A stretch of 30,191 nt of DNA from an uncultured Pedobacter sp. (GTDB lineage: Bacteria > Bacteroidota > Bacteroidia > Sphingobacteriales > Sphingobacteriaceae), in assembly GCF_946480185.1 (NCBI RefSeq), contig NZ_CAMLIG010000040.1, forward strand, positions 1 through 30,191, in the 5' to 3' direction. Numbering within the stretch: the first letter of the stretch is position 1; each line of letters starts with the position of its first letter. The notes beneath the pieces were generated by a model. The model did no database searches and was not told the DNA's origin. It saw only the letters and a program-made list of their open reading frames with translations. Below are positions 15,708 to 23,263 of this stretch, piece after piece. A program made the position numbers and the translations under genes.

Positions 15708-17474
15708 ATGAAATTTTTACAACAAGCCATTGTTAAGGCTTTTGCCGATACTTTTGATACTACGTTAGAAGAAAATCAAATCAATCTGGAGCAAACAAAA
15801 AAGGAGTTTGAAGGCCATGTTACTTTTGTGGTTTTCCCTTTTATTAAACATACTAAAAAGTCTCCAGAACAAACCGCCACTTTGTTAGGTGAATATATCG
15901 AGAAAAACTGCTTAGAGGTAGAAAGCTTCAACGTAATTAAAGGTTTTTTAAACTTGGTGTTGAGCGATGCTTATTGGCTTTCGGTATTTAAAACCGAGGT
16001 TTTAGCAGATAACTTTGGTCTGTTGCCAAAAAACGGAGAAAAGGTAATGGTAGAATATTCATCGCCAAACACCAACAAACCTTTGCATTTGGGACATGTG
16101 CGTAATAATTTATTGGGCTTTTCTGTTTCCAATTTGTTGGAAGTTGCCGGTTTTGAGGTGATAAAAGCCAATTTAGTGAACGATAGGGGAATCCATATCT
16201 GCAAATCGATGTTGGCTTGGCAAAAATTCGGTAACAACGAAACACCCGAAAGTACCGGTTTAAAAGGCGACCATTTGGTAGGCAAGTACTATGTGATTTT
16301 TGACCAAGAATATAAAAAGGAAATCAACCATTTAGTGGCCGAAGGAAAAACCGAAGAAGAGGCAAAAAAGCAAGCTCCTTTGATTTTAGAAGCACAACAA
16401 ATGCTTTTAAAATGGGAGCAAGGCGATGAGGAAGTGATTGCGCTTTGGAAGAAAATGAACGCTTGGGTTTACGCCGGCTTTGATGAAACCTATAAAAAAC
16501 TGGGCGTAAGCTTTGATAAATATTATTACGAATCTGACACCTATTTATTAGGGAAAGATATTGTTGAAGAAGGTTTGCAAAAAGGTGTTTTCTTTAAAAA
16601 GGAAGACGGTTCTGTTTGGATAGATTTAACTGCTGATGGCTTAGATGAGAAATTGGTGCGTAGAGCCGATGGAACTTCGGTTTACATCACTCAGGATTTA
16701 GGGACTGCCCAACTAAAATATGATGATTTTAAAGTTGATAAATCAATATATGTAGTTGGTAACGAGCAAGATTACCATTTTAAAGTTCTTTTCTTGATTT
16801 TAGAAAAACTAGGTAAAACCTGGGCGAAAGGTTTGTACCATTTATCTTACGGAATGGTGGATTTACCTTCCGGGAAGATGAAATCTCGTGAAGGAACTGT
16901 AGTGGATGCAGATGATTTAATTGACGAAATGAAAGCCACCGCCAAAGAAAAAACTGAAGCTTTAGGCAAAGTTGATAATTTTGAGGAAGCAGAGAAAGAC
17001 GCTTTGTATCAAATGATTGGCATGGGCGCTCTAAAGTATTTCTTATTAAAAGTTGAACCTAAAAAACGCTTGCTTTTTGATCCTAACGAGTCTATTGATT
17101 TTCAAGGAAATACTGGTCCGTTTATTCAATATACCCATGCCCGTATTAAATCTGTTTTAAAGAAAGCCGATTTTACGGATGGCAGTATTGAGTATCCAAC
17201 GCAATTGGGCGAAACAGAAGTGGAACTTTTACAGTGTTTAAGCAAATATCCGGAAACAATTAGCCAAGCAGCTAAAGATTATAACCCTGCAGCAATTGCA
17301 AACTTTGCGTATGATTTAGCTAAAATTTACAATAAGTTTTACCAAACGGAGTCGATTTTAAAAGTGGAGGACGATTTATTGAAAGCCTTTAGGTTGCAAC
17401 TTTCATTACATACGGCTAAAACTTTGAACAAAGCTATGGCTATTTTAGGAATAGAAATGCCAGAACGGATGTAG
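15708..17474 (+). CDS. argS: Arginyl-tRNA synthetase
   Basis: Class I aminoacyl-tRNA synthetase that charges tRNA-Arg in the cytosol. In order: the N-terminal Add-1 domain with KKEFEGHVTFVVFPF (31-45); the SPNTNKPLHLGHVRNN block with the HIGH-type motif HLGH at 127-130; the GNEQDYHFKVLF element (351-362); the KMSKS-equivalent SGKMKSREGTV (388-398, KMKSR); and a C-terminal DALR anticodon-binding domain from about 465, with FIQYTHARIKSV. The 588 aa are full length for Bacteroidota ArgS. It is divergent from the arginine-catabolic genes, so arginine use and breakdown start from one 88-bp intergenic region. Downstream lie two repeat elements rather than a T-run terminator. Confidence 0.98.
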   Translation: MKFLQQAIVKAFADTFDTTLEENQINLEQTKKEFEGHVTFVVFPFIKHTKKSPEQTATLLGEYIEKNCLEVESFNVIKGFLNLVLSDAYWLSVFKTEVLADNFGLLPKNGEKVMVEYSSPNTNKPLHLGHVRNNLLGFSVSNLLEVAGFEVIKANLVNDRGIHICKSMLAWQKFGNNETPESTGLKGDHLVGKYYVIFDQEYKKEINHLVAEGKTEEEAKKQAPLILEAQQMLLKWEQGDEEVIALWKKMNAWVYAGFDETYKKLGVSFDKYYYESDTYLLGKDIVEEGLQKGVFFKKEDGSVWIDLTADGLDEKLVRRADGTSVYITQDLGTAQLKYDDFKVDKSIYVVGNEQDYHFKVLFLILEKLGKTWAKGLYHLSYGMVDLPSGKMKSREGTVVDADDLIDEMKATAKEKTEALGKVDNFEEAEKDALYQMIGMGALKYFLLKVEPKKRLLFDPNESIDFQGNTGPFIQYTHARIKSVLKKADFTDGSIEYPTQLGETEVELLQCLSKYPETISQAAKDYNPAAIANFAYDLAKIYNKFYQTESILKVEDDLLKAFRLQLSLHTAKTLNKAMAILGIEMPERM

Positions 17475-17514
17475 GTTAATAATTTTAGAAAATATAAAAG
17501 TAAAAAATTATAAG

Positions 17515-17617
17515 CCAGCCGTCATGTCGAACGACAGAGAGACATCTCACAACAGATAGGAAAAGCAATATAGTTACCTCGCTTGTGAGATGTCTCGTAT
17601 CCTCGACATGACGCTGG
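17515..17617. repeat. Interspersed inverted-repeat element, copy 2 (after argS)
   Basis: Outer arms CCAGCCGTCATGTCGA (17515-17530) and TCGACATGACGCTGG (17603-17617) pair with one bulge. Inner arms GAGACATCTCAC (17539-17550) and GTGAGATGTCTC (17585-17596) pair perfectly. The arms match the copy at 12957-13056, including the CCTCGACATGACG edge, but the central ~34 nt are unrelated. It begins 40 nt past the argS stop and may act as its transcript end. Confidence 0.85.
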
Positions 17618-17622
17618 ATTTA

Positions 17623-17744
17623 ATTGCGCTCGTTTGCAACGAGCGCTTAATCTGGGTATTCGATTTTATCGAGTATAAATTAGCAAATCCACGCGATGGA
17701 ATTGCTAAACCATGCTAAGCGCTCGTTGTGCAAACGAGCGCAAT
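17623..17744. repeat. MITE-like palindromic element with 16-bp terminal inverted repeats
   Basis: Perfect 16-bp terminal repeats ATTGCGCTCGTTTGCA (17623-17638) and TGCAAACGAGCGCAAT (17729-17744). Each end is itself a hairpin (GCGCTCGTT-TGC-AACGAGCGC on the left). Inner pairs GCGCTTA/TAAGCGC and TTAGCAAATCC/GGAATTGCTAA add further arms, so the whole element can fold as a branched cruciform. It abuts the preceding repeat element and ends 6 nt from the fabI stop. It encodes no protein. Confidence 0.8.
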
Positions 17745-17750
17745 AGAAAA

Positions 17751-18570
17751 TCATTCTCCGCCACCCATTGCGTTCATTACCTCCATACTTACCCCTGTAG
17801 AAGAATAACCTCCATCATGGAAAAGATTCTGCATGGTTACCATACGTGTTAAGTCAGAAAATAAGCTGATGCAATAATCAGCACAAGACTCTGCACTTGC
17901 GTTTCCAAGCGGCGCAATTTTATCTGCAAAATCGAAGAAATTATCGAAGCCTTTAATTCCGGAACCGGCTGTGGTACGTGTTGGAGATTGAGAAACGGTA
18001 TTGATGCGGACTTTCTTCTCTAAACCATAGTGGTAGCCAAAACTACGGGCAATTGACTCTAACATCGCTTTAATGTCGGCCATGTCAGTATAAAAAGGGT
18101 AAGTGCGCTGTGCGGCCATGTAAGTTAACGCAACTACACTTCCCCATTCATTAATTGCATCTAATTTTTTGGCAACTGCCAACATTTTATGTAAAGACAT
18201 TGCAGAAACATCAATTCCTTTGGCGAAATAATCATAGTTTGACTCCGTTATAAGGAATTTTTTTACGGATGTTCACGCTCATACCAATGGAATGTAAAAC
18301 GAAATCAATTTTACCGCCTAAAACTTCCTGAGATTTGCTGAATAAATTTTCCAAATCTTCAATACTCGTTGCATCTGCCGGGATAATTTGAGAGCCGGTT
18401 TTTTGGGCCAAGTTGTTAATTTCTCCCATGCGCATTGCTATTGGAGCATTTGTCAATACAAAAGTTGCGCCTTCTTCGTGTGCTTTTTCTGCAACTTTCC
18501 AAGCGATTGAATTTTCATCTAATGCACCGCTAATGATGCCTCTTTTTCCTTTTAATAAATTGTATGCCAT
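17751..18570 (-). pseudogene. fabI: Enoyl-ACP reductase FabI, interrupted by a one-base frameshift
   Basis: NADH-dependent enoyl-ACP reductase, the last step of each fatty-acid elongation round. The N-terminal part (18570-18232, MAYNLLKGKRGIISGALDE...) carries the Rossmann entry and HSIGMSVN. It then runs into TGA. The rest continues in another frame: ESNYDYFAKGIDVSAMSLHK, then the catalytic pattern Tyr (LTYMAAQ), Tyr (FYTDM) and Lys (IKAMLES), and SQSPTRTTAGSGIKGF, ending at 17751. Removing one base restores a 272-aa FabI of normal length. The best single position is T18248/18249, where CCTTATAACGGAG would read P-Y-T-E. An A7 run at 18258-18264 is another slip site. All active-site residues remain, so this is either a very recent mutation or a sequence error. 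Confidence 0.88.
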
Positions 18571-18592
18571 GTGTTTTGGTATCTCAGTTATT

Positions 18593-18871
18593 TTAAAACA
18601 ATTCCGAATGTGAACCGGTTCTTAATAAAATTATTTCTTTTTTATCATTGATTTCGAACCAGATAATCAATAAATCCGGTTTGATGTGTGCTTCCCAATT
18701 ATCTTTGTAATTTATTTATGGGCTTTATATTTTTTGTTGAGTCCTTCCTAATGCACCTTTAAGCTGTAGATCTTCAAGAAAGTCAGAAATTGCTGAGAAA
18801 CTTACCCCAGATTGTTTCTTAATTTTTTTTAAATCTTTTTTAAATTGATTAGTGGGAACCAGCGTAAACAT
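18593..18871 (-). pseudogene. YafQ/RelE-like toxin, broken by two compensating indels
   Basis: Toxin partner of the antitoxin upstream; its ATG overlaps the antitoxin TAA by one base. The frame begins MFTLVPTNQFKKDLKKIKKQ, typical of RelE-superfamily mRNA endonucleases of the YafQ/mRNA-interferase type, and meets two in-frame stops near 18726 and 18717. After them the same frame continues with DNWEAHIKPDLLIIWFEIN and ends in LLRTGSHSELF, the usual C-terminus. Dropping one A from the A6 run (18730-18735) and adding one T at 18714 gives an uninterrupted 92-aa toxin reading TQQKYKAHKLNYKDNW across the gap. As written it is inactive. The two changes cancel in frame, as paired mutations or read errors would. 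Confidence 0.75.
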
Positions 18872-19071
18872 TAGATAGATTTCATAAACTCTTTAACATT
18901 GCTAATTGGCTGAGAAAGTCCTTTTCCCAATTTTGCATCATTAATTGTTTTTTGAGTTAGTTTGTTTGGAGTAGCGTTTGTTTCGGCTAAGATTTTAACG
19001 TTCATTCTCTTTAAAACCTTCTTTAGAAATTCTTTCTCCTTTTCTTCGATTTCTATCGTTAAAGTAGTCAT
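18871..19071 (-). CDS. Type II antitoxin (RelB/DinJ-like)
   Basis: A 66-aa acidic/basic small protein. The N-terminus MTTLTIEIEEKEKEFLKKVL reads as a beta strand followed by a helix, as in ribbon-helix-helix DNA-binding antitoxins, followed by a flexible toxin-binding tail ending in VKEFMKSI. The family is assigned mostly by context: its stop overlaps the start of a RelE/YafQ-like toxin by one base, the standard antitoxin-first layout. Such antitoxins bind and block the toxin and repress their own promoter. It lies 38 bp downstream of recN on the same strand and could be read from that transcript or from its own start. The toxin partner is broken in this sequence. Confidence 0.7.
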   Translation of the reverse strand: MTTLTIEIEEKEKEFLKKVLKRMNVKILAETNATPNKLTQKTINDAKLGKGLSQPISNVKEFMKSI

Positions 19072-19109
19072 AAATAAAGTGTTTTAACAAAAAAAAAAAT
19101 AACCAACAA

Positions 19110-20771
19110 CTAATTTTGCAATAATTCTCTTGCATTCTGTAAAGCAGATTCCTTTGGATTTTCCCCGCTTAGCATTTTGGCAATTTCTAACACTCTGTCT
19201 TCGTATGTCAATCGTTTAATTTGGGTGTAGGTTAATTCGTCTTTGGTTATTTTATGAACAAAATAATGTGCATTGCCTTTACTTGCCATTTGCGGAAGGT
19301 GAGTAATTGTAATTACCTGCATAGATTTTGACAGTTCCTGCATAATTAAACCTACTCTGTTTGCCACTTCACCAGAAACTCCGGTATCAATCTCATCAAA
19401 AATAATGGTGGGCAATGCAGTTTTTTGTGCGATTAAAGATTTTATACTTAGCATTAATCGCGATAATTCACCACCAGAGGCTACTTTGTTTAACTCGTTT
19501 AACTGATGTCCTTTATTGGCGTTAAACAAAAACCTTACCTGGTCAATTCCATGAATGTCGAATTTTTGACCGGCTAGGAGGGTTTGTTCAATTTTAATTT
19601 GCGCAGTGGGCATTCCTACCTCTGCAAGTGTTTTTATAATGTGTTGCTCTATATTTGGGATTACTTTTTTCCTGCTTTCGCTGATTTCGGTTGCCTGTTT
19701 TAGCAATTCCTTTTGAGCTGTTTGTAGTTCTTTTTCCAGCTTAAGTAAATCTTCATCGGCAAATAAAATGTCATTTAGTTTATTCGATAAATCATCTTTT
19801 ATGGTTAAAAGTTCTGCATTGCTGTTTACACGGTGTTTCTTCTGTAAAGCGTAAAGCTGACTCAAACGTTCGTTAATTTCTTCTGTTCTTGATTCATCAA
19901 AAACGGTGTGTTGTTCTAAGCTTTCTAACTCGTTTGCAATGTCTTTAATCTCGATATTACAAATTGTTAAACGTTCTAAAAGTGGGCTAACCGCTGATTC
20001 GTAACTTTCAATTGCATTTAACTGAGCAATGGTTTCTTTAAGTTTTGGCAAAATAGCCTGTTCAAAACCATTGATTAAATAACCGGATGCGTATAGGTTT
20101 TTCTTGATTTCTTCGGCATGAGTAAGGCTGTTGAGCTCATGTTCCAAAGTTTCCTGTTCACCTATTGCTAGGTTTGATGCTTCTAGCTCATCAAATAAAA
20201 ACTGAAAATAATCTTGGTCTGCTTTTGCCTTATCACTTTCCTCTACTAACGTAGCGTGTTTCTTTTGTGTTTTTTTATAGTCTTGATAGTTCTTTTTATA
20301 GTCACTAACCAAATTTTGATGTTCGGCAACTACGTCCAATACCAAAAGCTGGAAAGCTACATCGTTTATTTCTAAAGTGGCATGTTGCGAATGGACATCA
20401 ATCAATTGTTGACCTAAAGCCTTTAAGGTAGTTAGATTAACCGGTGTGTCATTTATAAAAGCTCTTGATTTTCCGTCGAGTGCAATTTCCCTACGCAAAA
20501 CAGTTTCATCATCATAATCTAAATCGTTCTCCGTAAAAAAATCCTGAAAACTGTAGTTTTTGATATTAAAAAAACCTTCAACTACACATTTTTTCTGTTG
20601 ATTAAAAAAGTATTTACTTTCGGCTCTTTGTCCTAAAATTAATCCTAAAGCACCCAAAACGATGGATTTCCCTGCTCCGGTTTCTCCGGTAATCACATTT
20701 AAATCCTTATCAAAAGAGATGTCGAGGTTATCTATTAAAGCATAGTTTTTTATCAGTAATCTGCTTAGCAT
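19110..20771 (-). CDS. recN: DNA repair protein RecN
   Basis: SMC-like ATPase used in recombinational repair of double-strand breaks in the cytosol. It has an N-terminal ATPase half with Walker A GETGAGKS (29-36) and QLIDVHSQH (122-130). A long coiled coil follows (about 150-370, rich in Glu/Lys/Leu). The C-terminal half has the signature SGGELSRLM (432-440), Walker B IIFDEIDTG (456-464) and the HLPQMA switch (491-496). At 553 aa it is full length. It is the last conserved gene of the bamD-rpoZ-coaBC-porD run and starts 46 nt after porD. No promoter of its own is clear, so it is probably read as part of that operon. Confidence 0.97.
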   Translation of the reverse strand: MLSRLLIKNYALIDNLDISFDKDLNVITGETGAGKSIVLGALGLILGQRAESKYFFNQQKKCVVEGFFNIKNYSFQDFFTENDLDYDDETVLRREIALDGKSRAFINDTPVNLTTLKALGQQLIDVHSQHATLEINDVAFQLLVLDVVAEHQNLVSDYKKNYQDYKKTQKKHATLVEESDKAKADQDYFQFLFDELEASNLAIGEQETLEHELNSLTHAEEIKKNLYASGYLINGFEQAILPKLKETIAQLNAIESYESAVSPLLERLTICNIEIKDIANELESLEQHTVFDESRTEEINERLSQLYALQKKHRVNSNAELLTIKDDLSNKLNDILFADEDLLKLEKELQTAQKELLKQATEISESRKKVIPNIEQHIIKTLAEVGMPTAQIKIEQTLLAGQKFDIHGIDQVRFLFNANKGHQLNELNKVASGGELSRLMLSIKSLIAQKTALPTIIFDEIDTGVSGEVANRVGLIMQELSKSMQVITITHLPQMASKGNAHYFVHKITKDELTYTQIKRLTYEDRVLEIAKMLSGENPKESALQNARELLQN

Positions 20772-20817
20772 TTAATGTAAAGTGAAAAGTTTAAAGTAAA
20801 AATATAAAGAAAAACTG

Positions 20818-21714
20818 CTATTTTATTTTCTTCAATTCCTCGTATTTTGAGGAGTTTGCAGGGTCGGCATCAACCATTACATTATAAATTTTTACGCGTT
20901 CCATTGGGCTTCCCTTACTCACAATATCAATTATTTCTGTTGCTTTTGCAGAGAAAAAAACTTGATTCAGCATTGAACCTTGTTTTTGTTTGTCCAAATC
21001 AGCGAGTTGAGGCAATACATCTACAATGGCTTTTCGTCCTTTTGCAATGTCCTCACTCATCACATCCAAACCTAGCCTATGGTAATTGTATATGATATTT
21101 CTGATGGGCAAAAAGCTTTTGTTGTTTAGGTTTTCTGCTAACCAATACCTGTTTTTTAAACCTTCGAAAGCTTTCCATCCGGCAAAACCAGCGTTTTGAG
21201 CATTGTTTACCACTGTTTGTGCTTTGGTGTAATAAGGCGTTCCGGCAAGTTTTGAAAACGAATCGGCATCAAACCCTACAATAACATAGGCGTAAAAAGC
21301 CAAAATTGAGCTGAGGTTGCTCTGAAAGCTTTGGTCCGTATAATCTAATGGTTGTCCTTGTGTATAACTAAAGTCAAAATTTTTATCGTTAATGCTTAGT
21401 AAAGTAGTATTGTAGGTGCTGCCAAAAACCGGTCTGCTACTTAAAATTTGCGCTTCGCCTTGGAAATTGCTTCCGCCGTCCCAATTTTTTAATGTAATAA
21501 CCAGGTTGCAATCAATTCTTTCCTGTGCCTTTAGTTCAAAATCTGCCCATTTTCTGTTATTCATAAATTCGCTTATCGCAATTTGTAAATCATCTAAAGC
21601 CTTTTTATTGGTGTTCTGAATTTGTGGAGACAAAATTTGCACCCTGCAATTGAGGTCTTGCGCAAAAGTGTGCAATGATAAAAAACAAAGTGCTATGATA
21701 ACTAATCTCTTCAT
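20818..21714 (-). CDS. porD: Type IX secretion system protein PorD (DUF4835)
   Basis: Exported protein of the DUF4835/PorD family, linked to the Bacteroidota type IX secretion and gliding apparatus. Its molecular role in that system is still poorly defined. The N-terminus has a signal peptide with a likely cut at HTFAQ, giving a mature start DLNCRVQILSPQIQN that is characteristic of the family. The rest includes NNRKWADFEL, IDCNLVITLKNW and a helical C-terminal half with KAFEGLKNRYWLAENLNNKS. At 298 aa it is full length. Its ATG overlaps the coaBC TGA by four bases (ATGA), showing translational coupling. No other por/spr/gld genes lie in the window, so the presence of the full secretion system is inferred. 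Confidence 0.85.
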   Translation of the reverse strand: MKRLVIIALCFLSLHTFAQDLNCRVQILSPQIQNTNKKALDDLQIAISEFMNNRKWADFELKAQERIDCNLVITLKNWDGGSNFQGEAQILSSRPVFGSTYNTTLLSINDKNFDFSYTQGQPLDYTDQSFQSNLSSILAFYAYVIVGFDADSFSKLAGTPYYTKAQTVVNNAQNAGFAGWKAFEGLKNRYWLAENLNNKSFLPIRNIIYNYHRLGLDVMSEDIAKGRKAIVDVLPQLADLDKQKQGSMLNQVFFSAKATEIIDIVSKGSPMERVKIYNVMVDADPANSSKYEELKKIK

Positions 21715-22910
21715 ATTAACGATACAATTTTGTTGCAGATGTCTTTAGCAACTTCTTCTTTGGATTTTAAACTAAACTCGGTTTTATCCAAATTCTTATC
21801 AATAATAGTGATTTTATTGGTGTTGCTTTTAAAACCTGCACCGTTATCGTTTAAAGAATTGAGAACAATGAAGTCGAGATTTTTCTTTGTTAACTTTTTG
21901 ATCGCATTTTCTTCTTCATTATTAGTTTCTAAGGCAAATCCCACCAAAATCTGATTTTTTTTTGCTTTCCCTAAGGTAAAAAGAATATCTGCGGTTTTTT
22001 TTAGGTTAATTTCAAATTGGTCTGTATGCTTTTTTATTTTTTGTAATGAAATTTCTTGTGGCGTATAATCGGCGACTGCAGCGCTCATTACGCAAATATC
22101 TGTATGGCTAAATTCCAACTGGCAAGCTTCCAGCATTTCTAATGCGGAAGTAATGCTTTTAAATTTAACACCTTCGGGTACATTTAAGCTTGTTGGGCCG
22201 CTGATTAAGGTTACCTCAGCCCCCAATCTTTCCAGTTCCTCTGCAATAGCGTAACCCATTTTACCTGATGAGTGGTTGCCTATAAACCTTACTGGATCTA
22301 TTGCTTCATAAGTAGGTCCGGCGGTAACTAATGCTTTTTTGTTTTTAAGCGACAGTTTTGTGCTCAGATGTTGACTAATGAAATTAAAGATATCCTGCGG
22401 CTCTGCTAATCGTCCTTCGCCATGTAAACCGCTTGCCAGTTCACCATTACCAGGTTCGATAATAATATTGGAGTAATGTTTAAGCTTTGCCACATTGTTT
22501 TGTGTGCTGCTGTGTTTCCACATGTCTAAATCCATGGCCGGAGCGATATACACAGGACATTTAGCAGAAAGGTAAACAGCAGAAAGTAAATTATCGCAAA
22601 TTCCGTTTGCAAATTTAGCTATCGAATTTGCGGTAGCGGGTGCTATAAGTATGAAATCAGCCCATAAGGCAAGCTCCACATGGTTATTCCAAGTACCTTT
22701 TTCCGTATCGGAATAAGTACTGTAAACCTGATTTTTTGATAATGTGGAAAGGGTGAGTGGAGTGATAAAAGATGTAGCATCTTTTGTCATTACCACCTTT
22801 ACGTTTGCACCAGCTTTTACAAATAACCTAACAATTTCTGCTGATTTATAACTTGCAATGCTGCCGCAAACGCCAAGGAGTATATTTTTGTCTTTAAGCA
22901 TTGTGGCCAT
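21711..22910 (-). CDS. coaBC: Bifunctional CoaBC (PPC decarboxylase / PPC synthetase)
   Basis: Makes 4'-phosphopantetheine from 4'-phosphopantothenate in CoA synthesis: CoaB joins cysteine using a nucleotide triphosphate, and CoaC decarboxylates the product with FMN. CoaC half: VCGSIASYKSAEIV near the N-terminus, the active-site His in NNHVELALWADF, and PAMDLDMW, where this lineage has Asp at a position that is often Asn. CoaB half: TAGPTYEAIDPVRFIGNHSS followed by GKMGYAIAEEL, then a conserved AAVADY. Length is normal. An upstream in-frame TTG at 22916 is part of a TATATTTG box, so I place the start at ATG 22910. A third in-frame ATG at 22901 is also possible. Its stop overlaps porD by four bases. 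Confidence 0.95.
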   Translation of the reverse strand: MATMLKDKNILLGVCGSIASYKSAEIVRLFVKAGANVKVVMTKDATSFITPLTLSTLSKNQVYSTYSDTEKGTWNNHVELALWADFILIAPATANSIAKFANGICDNLLSAVYLSAKCPVYIAPAMDLDMWKHSSTQNNVAKLKHYSNIIIEPGNGELASGLHGEGRLAEPQDIFNFISQHLSTKLSLKNKKALVTAGPTYEAIDPVRFIGNHSSGKMGYAIAEELERLGAEVTLISGPTSLNVPEGVKFKSITSALEMLEACQLEFSHTDICVMSAAVADYTPQEISLQKIKKHTDQFEINLKKTADILFTLGKAKKNQILVGFALETNNEEENAIKKLTKKNLDFIVLNSLNDNGAGFKSNTNKITIIDKNLDKTEFSLKSKEEVAKDICNKIVSLI

Positions 22911-22913
22911 GCT

Positions 22914-22921
22914 CAAATATA
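22914..22921 (-). promoter_or_regulatory. -7 box (TATATTTG) between rpoZ and coaBC
   Basis: TATATTTG on minus lies in the 17-bp gap between the rpoZ stop and the coaBC ATG, ending 3 nt before it. If active it would give an internal, nearly leaderless coaBC transcript starting around the ATG. No -33 element is clear. Confidence 0.3.
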
Positions 22922-22927
22922 GAACAA

Positions 22928-23263
22928 TTACTTTTGTTCTTTAGCTGGATTTCTGTGATAAACTTTACCGTGTAAAAATTCATCAATAGCAACTAAAGAA
23001 GGTTTTGGCATTCTTTCGTAATGCTTAGAAATTTCAATTTGCTCTCTGTTTTCAAAAATCTCTTCTAAATTATCATTTGAGCTTGCAAATTCAGCTAATT
23101 TGCTGTGCAATTCTTCTTTGACATTAGCAGAAATTTGATTTGCTCTTTTGCTAATGATCACTAAAGACTCATAAATATTTTGCGTCTCAACGTCAAATTG
23201 TCTTAAATCTCTGGTTACTGTTGTACTTGCAACAGTTGGCTTATTTACATCTTTATTGTTCAT
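22928..23263 (-). CDS. rpoZ: RNA polymerase omega subunit, Bacteroidota type
   Basis: Small subunit that helps assemble and stabilise the RNA polymerase core. The 111-aa protein has a polar N-terminus, then TRDLRQFDVETQNIYESLVI, in which the helix around NIYESLVIISKRANQI corresponds to the omega/Rpb6 core, and an acidic helical segment. The tail PKPSLVAIDEFLHGKVYHRN is a conserved feature of the Bacteroidota form, which is longer and divergent compared with E. coli RpoZ. Its start overlaps the bamD stop by 11 bases and coaBC follows 17 bp after its stop. This gene order is a recurring one in the phylum. Confidence 0.88.
   Translation of the reverse strand: MNNKDVNKPTVASTTVTRDLRQFDVETQNIYESLVIISKRANQISANVKEELHSKLAEFASSNDNLEEIFENREQIEISKHYERMPKPSLVAIDEFLHGKVYHRNPAKEQK

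Noticed and set aside
17751..18200. Second half of fabI as a separate short-chain dehydrogenase gene
   Set aside because: It lacks the Rossmann entry, and its in-frame upstream sequence (ESNYDYFAKGIDVSA) continues FabI without a start.
18232..18570. Programmed ribosomal frameshifting in fabI
   Set aside because: FabI is not known to be made this way and the A7 run has no evident stimulatory structure. An indel is simpler.
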